DNA of 10,890 nt, taken from contig JBFFSQ010000097.1 in assembly GCA_041572275.1 (NCBI GenBank), positions 1-10,890 on the forward strand, read 5' to 3'. This document shows, one piece after another, positions 1 through 7,198 of the stretch. Origin of the DNA: JBFFSQ01 sp041572275 (GTDB taxonomy: Bacteria; Pseudomonadota; Gammaproteobacteria; SZUA-229). Below the pieces are notes generated by a model. It ran no database searches. It worked only from the letters and a program-made list of their open reading frames with translations, and had not been told where the DNA came from. The position numbers were made by a program, and so were the translations under genes. Position 1 is the stretch's first letter, and the number at the start of each line of letters is the position of its first letter.

Positions 1-177
1 AAGGGCATTATTCCAATCTGTTCATATTGTCACAGCATTCGAGATGATAAAGGCGCATGGGATAAATTAGAAACTTATTTATCTAAACATTCAGAAGCAG
101 AATTCAGTCATGGTATATGCCCGGGCTGCTTTAAGATAGCATGCAAAGATGCAGGACTGAATAGTAATGTCGATTAA
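1..177 (+). CDS. C-terminal end of a signalling-type protein (partial)
   Basis: The frame is open from base 1 and ends at TAA 175-177, giving the last 58 residues of a protein whose start lies outside the window. The peptide opens with KGIIPICSYCHSIRDDKG and carries a second cysteine pair in FSHGICPGC, so it has two C-x2-C pairs (fragment residues 7/10 and 40/43) with a histidine at 37. This block (IPICxxCKxIRDDxGxW ... HSxAEFSHGICPxC) is a tail I recognise from many bacterial PAS-domain proteins, response regulators and hybrid histidine kinases, often at the extreme C terminus. The four cysteines could bind a metal or form a redox switch, but I know of no established function. The parent protein is probably a sensor or response regulator, which fits the diguanylate cyclase that faces it 146 bases away. 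I am confident of the coding frame and motif and unsure of the parent protein. Confidence 0.8.
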   Translation, partial: KGIIPICSYCHSIRDDKGAWDKLETYLSKHSEAEFSHGICPGCFKIACKDAGLNSNVD

Positions 178-323
178 AATCATAACTAATTAGTTACATG
201 CTTTTGGGTTCTACCTGGCTGAAATGATTGTAAGCACGTGTCAGAGAAATCATCACAACAATAATAAATTTTCTCTTAAGTCATAAATCGTACGTTGACT
301 TATTATCTGTATCATTCATCATC

Positions 324-1568
324 CTATCCACTAACCAGCTGATTGCGGCCACGATCCTTGGCCAGATAGAGATATTCGTCGGCTCTTTTTATCATCTCAT
401 CAAGCGTTTTACCGATGGTGTCAGTAGCACCAATACTGAGAGTATACTGAATGTCCCCAGCATCTGTCTCGACACTGGATTGCTCGATAATTTCTCTGAA
501 CCTATCAAGGCGGCCCTCAGCATCCTCTAGACCAATCCCATCAAACAGAATACAGAACTCCTCACCACCGAATCTTGCCACAATCTCCTCACCGAAGTGC
601 TCAGTCAATGCTACAGCTATGCTCTTTAATACTAAATCGCCTGCATCATGCCCGTAACTATCATTAATTTTTTTGAAGAAATCAATATCCATTACCGCGA
701 TTGTGAGTGGCGTCTTCGCTGTAATTGCACTATCAAATATTGTACCGCCATTTTCAAAAAAATAACGACGATTGTATAAATGTGTCAGATAATCACGGTT
801 GGCTGCATCACGAATTTCCTCGATATGCTCCAGCGCTTCCATGTTCTGCATTACTCGACAATACAGTTCTTCGTGTGAAAATGGCTTGGTAAGAAAGTCA
901 TTTGCACCATTTTTGATGAACTTTGCAGAAAGGGTCGGAGAACCCTGACCTGAGAGACCGATAATCGCCATTGAACTTTTATCAAATTCTTTGCGGATAG
1001 TGGTGGTTAGCTGAAATCCATCCATACCCGGCATATTGTAGTCGGTTATGATCAATCGGGTTTTTGGGTTAGCGCGTAATGTGGTTAATGCTTGCTCACC
1101 ACTCGCTGCCTCAATCACTCGAAAATTGTGCTGTAGTAACAATGATTTTATATAGCCACGCACGCTCATTGAATCATCGACCACCAAAGCCGTGATAAAA
1201 CGATTCCGGTCTAACCGTCCGATAAGACGAATCACATACTCATACGAGTAACGACTCTCCTTCACCACATAGTCGACCACACTCTTGTTTAGAATCTCTT
1301 CTCTACGCTGCTCATCAAAGCTTGATGTGAGCACGATTGAAGGAATATTATAAGCAAGCACGTAGTCGATGATTTCCCCATTAGGCGCATCGGGCAGTGT
1401 TAGATCGAGGGTTGCTGCAAGAAAATCTGTATCTCCACTCTCTAGCAACTTCTTCGCATCTGCCATCGACTCACAGACTACTGCAGAAAAACCGAGCTCA
1501 AACTTCAACATGTGAGTCAAAACTCGAATCAACATCTTGCTATCTTCAACAATTAGAATACGTTCCAA
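324..1568 (-). CDS. Two-receiver response regulator with GGDEF diguanylate cyclase domain
   Basis: Predicted cytoplasmic enzyme that makes cyclic di-GMP from two GTP when phosphorylated, 414 residues, with REC-REC-GGDEF order as in PleD. Receiver 1 (about 3-118) has D9, probable phosphoacceptor D55, T81 and K103. Receiver 2 (about 126-245) has D131/D132, phosphoacceptor D176 in TDYNMPGMDG, S206 and K228 in TKPF. Both therefore look competent for phosphorylation. The GGDEF domain (about 255-414) has the active-site GGEEF at 334-338 and the usual DxLTxLxNRR entry (259-268) and FKxINDxxGHxxGD segment. The inhibitory RxxD site expected five residues before GGEEF is absent: the residues there are FGEE (325-328), so product feedback through that site is unlikely. 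The start is TTG at 1566-1568, chosen because AGGAG lies six bases upstream and the receiver needs these first residues; the next in-frame ATG is codon 12. It stands alone and no cognate kinase is visible, although the 1-177 fragment may come from one. Confidence 0.93.
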   Translation of the reverse strand: MERILIVEDSKMLIRVLTHMLKFELGFSAVVCESMADAKKLLESGDTDFLAATLDLTLPDAPNGEIIDYVLAYNIPSIVLTSSFDEQRREEILNKSVVDYVVKESRYSYEYVIRLIGRLDRNRFITALVVDDSMSVRGYIKSLLLQHNFRVIEAASGEQALTTLRANPKTRLIITDYNMPGMDGFQLTTTIRKEFDKSSMAIIGLSGQGSPTLSAKFIKNGANDFLTKPFSHEELYCRVMQNMEALEHIEEIRDAANRDYLTHLYNRRYFFENGGTIFDSAITAKTPLTIAVMDIDFFKKINDSYGHDAGDLVLKSIAVALTEHFGEEIVARFGGEEFCILFDGIGLEDAEGRLDRFREIIEQSSVETDAGDIQYTLSIGATDTIGKTLDEMIKRADEYLYLAKDRGRNQLVSG

Positions 1569-1978
1569 GACATTCTCCTAATCTCCAGTATCCGAGATGT
1601 CATCAACGAACCCCTCCCTTAAATCCAAACCATTTTTACTTTATTAGTAATGACTGAATGCGGCTGTTAACTGCCAGCCCATAACCCATAACTATTCATC
1701 TACATTCAACTAATCACCCAAACAGCACGAATCATATTCGTTATTTCACACACTCTAATGCGGCATATTTAATTGCGAAGTATTACAGACAACAAAATTT
1801 TTTAACTTAACTGGTTAGCTACTACTACAACAAATATCGACCAACATAAATTATTTAATAGCTAGATAACTTACAGCCTGTAATTTGTGATTGCTTATTA
1901 TATTTATTAGCCATGATCATAAATGGCATACATTTTTAACACCAAATCATTATCACGCTATTTGAATTTCTACCCTGT
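1569..1978. other. AT-rich intergenic region, no gene recognised
   Basis: These 410 bases lie between two - strand genes and should hold the cyclase promoter and the 3' end of the LOG-family transcript. By eye the stretch is much richer in A and T than the glyQS side of the window. I find no convincing reading frame, tRNA or repeat array. On the - strand a TATAAT-like hexamer falls near 1897-1902 without a good -35 partner. Two small inverted repeats occur: GGCTG/CAGCC at 1662-1679 and GCCAT/ATGGC at 1910-1927. Neither has an adjacent T-run, so neither is called a terminator. Confidence 0.6.
1575..1579 (-). promoter_or_regulatory. Ribosome binding site fixing a TTG start
   Basis: On the - strand AGGAG lies six bases before the TTG at 1568-1566. 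An ATG partly overlapping this spacer (GAATGTCTTGG) is out of frame with the gene. The SD position and the need for the first receiver strand (ERILIVEDS) both support initiation at TTG, which may keep expression of the cyclase low. Confidence 0.7.
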
Positions 1979-2650
1979 CTAATGATCGCTCTCCCCATTT
2001 CTGATTTTTTCTAATTTCCATTCTCGGTGTTTATTTATCACCTCTATCACTTCATCCTCATCATCCGTTATATGTACCAATTTCAAATCATCTTCTGATA
2101 TCGCACCATGGTCTAGCAATGTATTTTCAATCCAGTCATACAATCCACCCCAGTAATCTTGACCAAACAAGATCAATGGCATTGGATAAATCTTATTGGT
2201 TTGCATAAGGGTCAATGATTCAAAAAACTCATCGAGCGTACCAAATCCTCCAGGCATACACACATATCCCATCGAGTATTTTACAAACATTACTTTACGC
2301 ACAAAAAAGTAACGAAACTCCAATTTCACATTCTGATAGGGATTGGGTATCTGCTCATGGGGTAACTCAATATTGAGTCCAACTGATTTGGCTCCCGCTT
2401 CCTTTGCGCCTTTACTGGCTGCTTCCATAATACCCGGACCACCACCGGTAATAATCGAATAGCCTTCAGTTGCCAGCTTGCTGGCAAGACTTTGTGCTTT
2501 TTGATAATAGCTATCTGTCGGTAAAGTCTGTGCTGAACCAAAAATGGAAATACTAAATCCAAGATCGGATAATTTATCGAAACCTTCAGTGAACTCGCTA
2601 ATGATTCTGAACATACGCCATGATTCATCGCCCTTAAGGTCATCAATCAT
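1979..2650 (-). CDS. LOG-family (TIGR00730-type) nucleotide 5'-monophosphate phosphoribohydrolase
   Basis: The protein (223 residues from the ATG) has both LOG-family signatures: GGGPGIMEA (about 69-77) and PGGFGTLDE (about 133-141), on a Rossmann-like fold beginning near ISIFGSAQ. The arginine-rich segment FRYFFVRK between them also matches the family. Relatives cleave the N-glycosidic bond of nucleoside 5'-monophosphates, releasing the base and ribose 5-phosphate; plant and some bacterial members activate cytokinins this way, and others, such as PpnN, act in purine salvage. Old annotations call them lysine decarboxylases, which is not supported. Substrate cannot be read from the sequence. 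The frame can be extended two codons to a TTG at 2656, but a GAG lies about nine bases before the ATG at 2650 and only about three before the TTG, so I prefer the ATG. The gene stands alone, with 115 bases to the acyltransferase upstream. Confidence 0.92.
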   Translation of the reverse strand: MIDDLKGDESWRMFRIISEFTEGFDKLSDLGFSISIFGSAQTLPTDSYYQKAQSLASKLATEGYSIITGGGPGIMEAASKGAKEAGAKSVGLNIELPHEQIPNPYQNVKLEFRYFFVRKVMFVKYSMGYVCMPGGFGTLDEFFESLTLMQTNKIYPMPLILFGQDYWGGLYDWIENTLLDHGAISEDDLKLVHITDDEDEVIEVINKHREWKLEKIRNGESDH

Positions 2651-2765
2651 GATCAACTACTCGCTATAATTGTTTTAATACTCAATATATAGCTCAAGCT
2701 GGTGAGGGTTTCAGCCAGAATGCTGACTTTTACTGTGATTAATTACGAATGCCGTAGCCGGATAC

Positions 2766-3521
2766 TTAGCGATTCCAGCGTGATGGGTCATTAATCTCAG
2801 ACATCTTGTTTTCGATCCAGCCCTGGACCTCTTCTTTGATGTCATCGGGTTTGCGGCCATAGGCCTGTATTGCCGGACCAAATGATACCGTGATAGTACC
2901 TGGCCATTTTATCAAACTGTGCCTGGGCCAGAACTCTCCGGCATTATGCGCCACAGGTACAACAGGATAATCCACCTTGGATGCGAGTATGGCACCGCCT
3001 GATTTGTAGCGCTCCTTTTTACCTGGAAGAACCCTGGTACCTTCAGGAAAAATAATGACCCAATATCCCTGCGCCAGTTTTTCACTGCCCTGATCCACCA
3101 GTTGCACAACCGCTTTACGACCGGCATCACGATCAATCGCAATGGGTTCGCACAAGGCCAGGCCCCAGCCAAAAATCGGCAGCTTCAGTAGCTCACGTTT
3201 CAATACCCAGCGTTGCTGTGGCAATAGTTTCTGTAACACCAGGGTTTCCCAGGTTGACTGGTGTTTGCACATCACAATAGCTGCACCCTGAGGCAGGTTT
3301 TCCAGCCCTTCTACTCGGTAATCCAGCTTGCATATCCACTTAAGCAGCAACAACGATCCTTTTGCCCAGCTTGATGCAATCGCATATCGCACCCGAACCG
3401 GAAAGGCAAAGGCTAACAATTCAGTGGTTACAACGGGGGCGAGCCAGAGCAGGCTAAATGCCCAGTAAATAATAGAACGAATATAAAGTACAGGTTTAGA
3501 AGGGATACGTACATCACTCAC
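2766..3521 (-). CDS. PlsC-type 1-acyl-sn-glycerol-3-phosphate acyltransferase
   Basis: A 251-residue membrane-associated acyltransferase predicted to transfer a fatty acyl chain to lysophosphatidic acid, giving phosphatidic acid for phospholipid synthesis. A hydrophobic N-terminal segment (about 12-40) should anchor it in the inner membrane. Motif I is KHQSTWE (H87, E92), an HX4E form of the usual HX4D that I recall in this gmhB-linked group. The substrate-binding segment PIFGWGLALCEPIAIDR covers 115-131, FPEGTR lies at 158-163 and VPVAHNAG at 188-195. The start is GTG at 3521, and its GTGA overlaps the TGA of gmhB by four bases. GGAG lies about eight bases upstream inside gmhB, so translation is probably coupled. 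It is last in the glyQ-glyS-gmhB operon. Most genomes have another PlsC, so this copy may be an accessory enzyme with its own chain preference; a role as a different acyltransferase, for example on ornithine lipids, is possible but less likely. Confidence 0.92.
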   Translation of the reverse strand: MSDVRIPSKPVLYIRSIIYWAFSLLWLAPVVTTELLAFAFPVRVRYAIASSWAKGSLLLLKWICKLDYRVEGLENLPQGAAIVMCKHQSTWETLVLQKLLPQQRWVLKRELLKLPIFGWGLALCEPIAIDRDAGRKAVVQLVDQGSEKLAQGYWVIIFPEGTRVLPGKKERYKSGGAILASKVDYPVVPVAHNAGEFWPRHSLIKWPGTITVSFGPAIQAYGRKPDDIKEEVQGWIENKMSEINDPSRWNR

Positions 3522-4069
3522 AAATCTGTCTCCGCTAACAGCATTTCAGCCACTTCAGCTAAATTATTGAATACAGGAACATCTTCCAGCTCTTCTGGCT
3601 GTGCACTGGCCAGGGTACGCTTACCCTTGCCTGTTTTCACCAGAATGGGTTGAGCACCGGCTGTACGCGCCGCCTGCAAGTCACGCAAGGAATCACCAAT
3701 GGCGGGCACGCCAGTTAGGTCTTGTATGTATCGGGCAGCTATATCCTGAAACATGCCATCACGTGGCTTACGACAGTTGCAGCCATCTTTGGGTCCATGA
3801 GGGCAAAAGAACACCGCCTCCACATAACCACCATAGGGCTCCAGCATGCGAGCCATTTTGCTGTGCATGGCATGCAGGGTTTCCAGATCATACAGTCCCC
3901 GGGCAATCCCTGACTGATTGGTTGCCACTACCAGGGTATAGCCTGCCTGACACAGTCGCCCCATGGCCTGTAAACTTCCTGGAAGCGGCTGCCATTCATC
4001 AACCGACTTGATGAAATCATCAGAGTCGTAATTGATAACGCCGTCTCGATCCAGAATAATCAGTTTCAT
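3518..4069 (-). CDS. gmhB: D-glycero-beta-D-manno-heptose-1,7-bisphosphate 7-phosphatase
   Basis: A cytoplasmic HAD-superfamily phosphatase of 183 residues that removes the 7-phosphate of heptose bisphosphate on the route to ADP-heptose for the lipopolysaccharide inner core. HAD motif I is DRDGVIN with nucleophile D7 and acid/base D9. Motif II is TNQSG (50-54), and the acidic motif is GDSLRD with D126 and D130. The GmhB zinc loop is intact: C89, H91, C97 and C99 in CPHGPKDGCNCRKP, followed by the substrate-contacting R100/K101. The length is normal for the family. The ATG overlaps the glyS stop as ATGA (4066-4069), and the 3' end overlaps the acyltransferase start in the same way, so it sits inside a coupled unit. 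Close relatives that act on other heptose or histidinol phosphates exist, but the position between glyS and a PlsC gene supports GmhB. Confidence 0.95.
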   Translation of the reverse strand: MKLIILDRDGVINYDSDDFIKSVDEWQPLPGSLQAMGRLCQAGYTLVVATNQSGIARGLYDLETLHAMHSKMARMLEPYGGYVEAVFFCPHGPKDGCNCRKPRDGMFQDIAARYIQDLTGVPAIGDSLRDLQAARTAGAQPILVKTGKGKRTLASAQPEELEDVPVFNNLAEVAEMLLAETDL

Positions 4070-6138
4070 GACTGCAGCCGAGACAAGTCCGCAGCTTTCA
4101 TGAACAGATCCCGCAACTGACCCAGCAGGGTAATGCGATTGTGTTTCAACGCCTCATCATCCGCCATCACCATGACGTCATCAAAAAAGCCATCTACTGC
4201 TTCCCGTAATCCGGCAAGTTGCTGCAACCCGGTTTTGTAATCACCCTGCTCAAATGCCGGTGCCACCTCTGCGGCCAGCTGCTGTAACTGCTGGTGCAAT
4301 CGCTGCTCAGCAGCTTCCTGTAACAAAGTCTCATCAACTTTATCAGCCGGCTGCACATCGACTTTTTTGAGTATATTACCGATACGTTTGTTGGCTGCCG
4401 CCAGGCTTTCTGCCTCTGCCAGCTTACGGAAACTGTTAACGGCATGAATGCGGCGGTCAAAATCAACCGGACTGGTCGGCTGCAATACAACGACGGCTTC
4501 ATAAACATCAGCGCTGATATTCTGATTTGTATAGTAGACTCGCAGGCGCTCGAGCATGAATTCCAGCACTTCATCAATGGCAGACTGGGCGTCAACCACA
4601 TCACTCAGGGCATCGGCGGCAAAACCCAGAATCTCACGCAAGTCGAGCATCAGTTCACGCTCGATGATGATACGTAATACACCCAGTGCTGCACGGCGTA
4701 ATGCAAAGGGGTCTTTTTCACCGGTTGGTTTCTGACCGATGGCAAAAATGCCCAGCAGGGTATCCAGCTTATCGGCCACGGCCAGAATCTGCCCGGTCAT
4801 GGTTGTTGGCAGCTCGTCACCTGCAAAACGTGGCATGTACTGTTCATCCAGTGCAATCGCCACATCACCGGGCTCACCATCATTGATGGCATAGTAACGG
4901 CCCATAATGCCCTGGAGGTCAGTAAATTCGAACACCATTTCCGTCATTAAGTCGCATTTTGACAACAGAGCGGCACGGTGAGCATGATCTTTGTTGGCAC
5001 CCAGCTCCTCGGCTATTTTCTTGGCAATTTTTGCCACTCGCCGACTCTTATCACCTAATGAGCCCAGCTTGTTCTGGAACACCACCTTGTCCAGTGCCGC
5101 CATATGCGTCTCTAGCGGATGCTTACAATCCTGTGCCCAGAAAAAGGCCGCATCAGACAAACGTGGACGAATCACACGTTCATTACCTTCCTTAACCTGG
5201 GACATATCATGACTATCAATATTGCTGATGGTAATAAAATGCGGCATCAGCTTGCCTTCAGTATCCAGTACGGGGAAGTATTTCTGATGATCCTGCATGG
5301 ATGAAATGAGAGATTCCTTGGGCACTTCCAGGAAATGCTCATCAAAATCGCCAGCTACTGCCACGGGCCACTCAACCAGTGCCGTCACCTCCTGCAACAA
5401 GTCTTCATCGATGTGTGCTCGACCACCCAACTTTTCCGCCGCCTCTTCTGCCTGCTGCCGAATCGCTTCGCTACGTTGCTCCATGTCGACCAGCACATAG
5501 CCAGGATTTTCCAGTTTTGTCACATAATCAGCAGCAGAATTCAGCGCAATAGCAGCTGGATGATGGAAACGATGACCTCGGGTTTCATTACCGGTGCTGA
5601 CACCCAGTATCTCTGCATCAATGACATCACTGCCAAATAACAACACTACCCAGTGCACGGGACGGACAAATTCTTCTGTGCGTGCACCCCAGCGCATGCG
5701 CTTAGGTATCGGCAATTTTGCCAATGCCTGATTCACGATATCCGCAACCAGTAATTCAGTCGGCTGTCCCTGCTCCTGACTACGAAACACCAACCATTCA
5801 CCTTTATCTGTCTTCAGCGTTTCCAGTTCATCGACACTGACACCGCAGGAACTGGCAAAACCCTGAGCCGCCTTGCTTGGGCAACCATCATCGCTGAATG
5901 CAGCCTTTAAAGCTGGCCCGCGTTTTTCTACATTGCGATCAGGCTGGGCTTCCGCCACATCTGTGACAATTACCGCCAGACGGCGAGGAGCGGCATGGGC
6001 CTGCACCGCACCAAAACCTACATTGGCTTCAGTAAGACCTTTCTCGATACCCTGTGCAAAAGCTGTACTGAGCTTATTTAATGCCTTAGGTGGCAGCTCT
6101 TCAGTACCAATCTCGATTAATAAATCACGTGTGCTCAT
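4066..6138 (-). CDS. glyS: Glycyl-tRNA synthetase beta subunit
   Basis: The 690-residue beta chain of the bacterial alpha2-beta2 type glycyl-tRNA synthetase, which binds tRNA-Gly while the alpha chain activates glycine. It matches my memory of the E. coli protein along its length (689 residues there): LLIEIGTEELPPKAL at the N terminus, APRRLAVIV, LAKLPIPKRMRWG, FVRPVHWVVLL, RGHRFHHP, LVEWPVAV, DHQKYFPV, LLSKCDLMTEMVFEFTDLQG, DKDPFALRRAALGVLR (here EKDPFALRRAALGVLR) and a helical DALR-type anticodon-binding end finishing VMVMADDEALKHNRITLL. No truncation or frameshift is evident. The ATG follows the glyQ TAA with no gap, and a strong SD inside the end of glyQ sits eight bases upstream, suiting equimolar production of the two subunits. 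The gene end overlaps gmhB by four bases. Confidence 0.98.
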   Translation of the reverse strand: MSTRDLLIEIGTEELPPKALNKLSTAFAQGIEKGLTEANVGFGAVQAHAAPRRLAVIVTDVAEAQPDRNVEKRGPALKAAFSDDGCPSKAAQGFASSCGVSVDELETLKTDKGEWLVFRSQEQGQPTELLVADIVNQALAKLPIPKRMRWGARTEEFVRPVHWVVLLFGSDVIDAEILGVSTGNETRGHRFHHPAAIALNSAADYVTKLENPGYVLVDMEQRSEAIRQQAEEAAEKLGGRAHIDEDLLQEVTALVEWPVAVAGDFDEHFLEVPKESLISSMQDHQKYFPVLDTEGKLMPHFITISNIDSHDMSQVKEGNERVIRPRLSDAAFFWAQDCKHPLETHMAALDKVVFQNKLGSLGDKSRRVAKIAKKIAEELGANKDHAHRAALLSKCDLMTEMVFEFTDLQGIMGRYYAINDGEPGDVAIALDEQYMPRFAGDELPTTMTGQILAVADKLDTLLGIFAIGQKPTGEKDPFALRRAALGVLRIIIERELMLDLREILGFAADALSDVVDAQSAIDEVLEFMLERLRVYYTNQNISADVYEAVVVLQPTSPVDFDRRIHAVNSFRKLAEAESLAAANKRIGNILKKVDVQPADKVDETLLQEAAEQRLHQQLQQLAAEVAPAFEQGDYKTGLQQLAGLREAVDGFFDDVMVMADDEALKHNRITLLGQLRDLFMKAADLSRLQS

Positions 6139-7050
6139 TTAATTGCCCTCCTTTGCAGACTCACAGATGGGGAAGCCAAGTGCTTCGCGAGCATCGTAAT
6201 AGGCCTGGGCAACGGCACGTGACAAGGTACGTACGCGCAAAATATAGCGCTGTCGCTCGGTCACCGAAATTGCATGACGGGCATCCAGTAAATTAAACGT
6301 ATGCGAGGCTTTCAACACCATTTCATAGGCCGGTAACGCAAGCCCCTGTTCGATCAGGTGCTGACTTTCTTTCTCACAGGTATCAAACCAGGCAAACAAC
6401 GATTCAATATCCGCCTGTTCGAAATTGTAATGGGACATTTCGACTTCGTTCTGGTGGAACACATCACCATAGGTCACGACGCCCTGTGGTCCACGCGTCC
6501 AGACCAGGTCATAGATACTCTCGACATTCTGTAAATACATTGCCAGGCGCTCAAGTCCGTAGGTAATTTCACCGGTCACTGGCTGACATTCCAGACCGCC
6601 CACTTGCTGAAAATAAGTGAACTGAGTCACTTCCATGCCGTTGAGCCAGACTTCCCAGCCCAGGCCCCAGGCACCTAGCGTAGGTGATTCCCAGTTATCT
6701 TCGACAAAGCGGATATCATGCACCAGCGGGTCAAAGCCCAGCGCTTTCAATGAGCCCAGATAAAGCTCCTGGATATCATCCGGATTGGGTTTTAACACCA
6801 CCTGGAACTGATAATAATGCTGCAAACGATTGGGGTTTTCACCAAAACGGCCATCAGTCGGTCGACGGCAGGGCTGTACATAGGCGGAACGCCAGGGCTC
6901 CGGTCCTATGGCCCGTAAGAATGTCGCTGGGTGAAATGTCCCCGCACCCACTTCCATATCCAGCGGCTGCAATATTGCACAGCCCTGTTGCGCCCAATAA
7001 TCCTGTAGTGCCAGGATTAGCCCCTGAAACGTTGAAACATCATATGCCAT
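6139..7050 (-). CDS. glyQ: Glycyl-tRNA synthetase alpha subunit
   Basis: The 303-residue catalytic alpha chain of the class II tetrameric glycyl-tRNA synthetase, the same length as I recall for E. coli. It forms glycyl-adenylate from glycine and ATP and works with GlyS on tRNA-Gly. Recognisable blocks are FQGLILALQDYWAQQGC, PLDMEVGAGTFHPATFLR (motif 2 region), YVQPCRRPTDGRFGENPNR, HDIRFVEDNWESPTLGAWG, GMEVTQFTYFQQ, ITYGLERLAMYLQ and the C-terminal LLDARHAISVTERQRYILRVR. The start is ATG at 7048-7050; upstream pairing to 16S rRNA is weak (only GAG about eight bases away). It is the first gene of the operon, and the promoter should lie in the 148-base divergent gap before it. I saw no T-box or glycine riboswitch there. 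One oddity is that its last codons carry the strong glyS ribosome binding site. Confidence 0.98.
   Translation of the reverse strand: MAYDVSTFQGLILALQDYWAQQGCAILQPLDMEVGAGTFHPATFLRAIGPEPWRSAYVQPCRRPTDGRFGENPNRLQHYYQFQVVLKPNPDDIQELYLGSLKALGFDPLVHDIRFVEDNWESPTLGAWGLGWEVWLNGMEVTQFTYFQQVGGLECQPVTGEITYGLERLAMYLQNVESIYDLVWTRGPQGVVTYGDVFHQNEVEMSHYNFEQADIESLFAWFDTCEKESQHLIEQGLALPAYEMVLKASHTFNLLDARHAISVTERQRYILRVRTLSRAVAQAYYDAREALGFPICESAKEGN
6147..6152 (-). promoter_or_regulatory. Strong Shine-Dalgarno for glyS inside the end of glyQ
   Basis: On the - strand AAAGGAGGG includes a full AGGAGG eight bases before the glyS ATG. It lies within the last codons of glyQ (KEGN), so glyS can be re-initiated efficiently by ribosomes finishing glyQ. 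Confidence 0.8.
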
Positions 7051-7088
7051 TAATTTTGCTCAGATTGTCGTATTTTTTTGAGTGCGCA

Positions 7089-7094
7089 AGTATA
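7089..7094 (-). promoter_or_regulatory. Possible -10 element for glyQ operon
   Basis: The - strand reads TATACT, a five-of-six match to the sigma-70 -10 box, about 39 bases before the glyQ ATG. The -35 partner at normal spacing is poor, so this is a weak promoter call. If correct, the leader is only about 30 bases, too short for a T-box or riboswitch. Confidence 0.4.
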
Positions 7095-7198
7095 CCCTAA
7101 AACGTCTTTAAATCACCGCTGCAATCCGCCCAAGTCTCAGTAATCCGGCCTGTTTTGTTCTATATTAGGAGTAGACATCTGCTCACGAGGTGCACTCT

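Noticed and set aside
243..276. Inverted repeat AGAGAAA/TTTCTCT between the convergent 1-177 fragment and the cyclase gene
   Set aside because: A 7-bp A/T-heavy stem with a 20-base loop is too weak to call a terminator.
1910..1927. Inverted repeat GCCAT/ATGGC downstream of the LOG gene
   Set aside because: Five base pairs, an eight-base loop and no T-run on the transcribed side; likely chance in AT-rich DNA.
1979..2650. Lysine decarboxylase annotation for the LOG-family gene
   Set aside because: PGGxGTxxE and GGGPGIMEA are LOG phosphoribohydrolase signatures; there is no pyridoxal-phosphate decarboxylase domain.
2700..2735. TCAGC/GCTGA hairpin after the acyltransferase gene as operon terminator
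   Set aside because: The T-rich stretch follows it on the + strand, the wrong side for the - strand operon, and the stem is only five base pairs.
3601..4011. 136-codon + strand frame opposite gmhB
   Set aside because: It is antisense to an intact gmhB with all catalytic and zinc residues; the peptide is Pro/His/Trp-rich and not protein-like.
7051..7198. Glycine riboswitch or T-box leader upstream of glyQ
   Set aside because: No riboswitch or T-box core sequence is visible, and the best -10 candidate leaves a leader of only about 30 bases.
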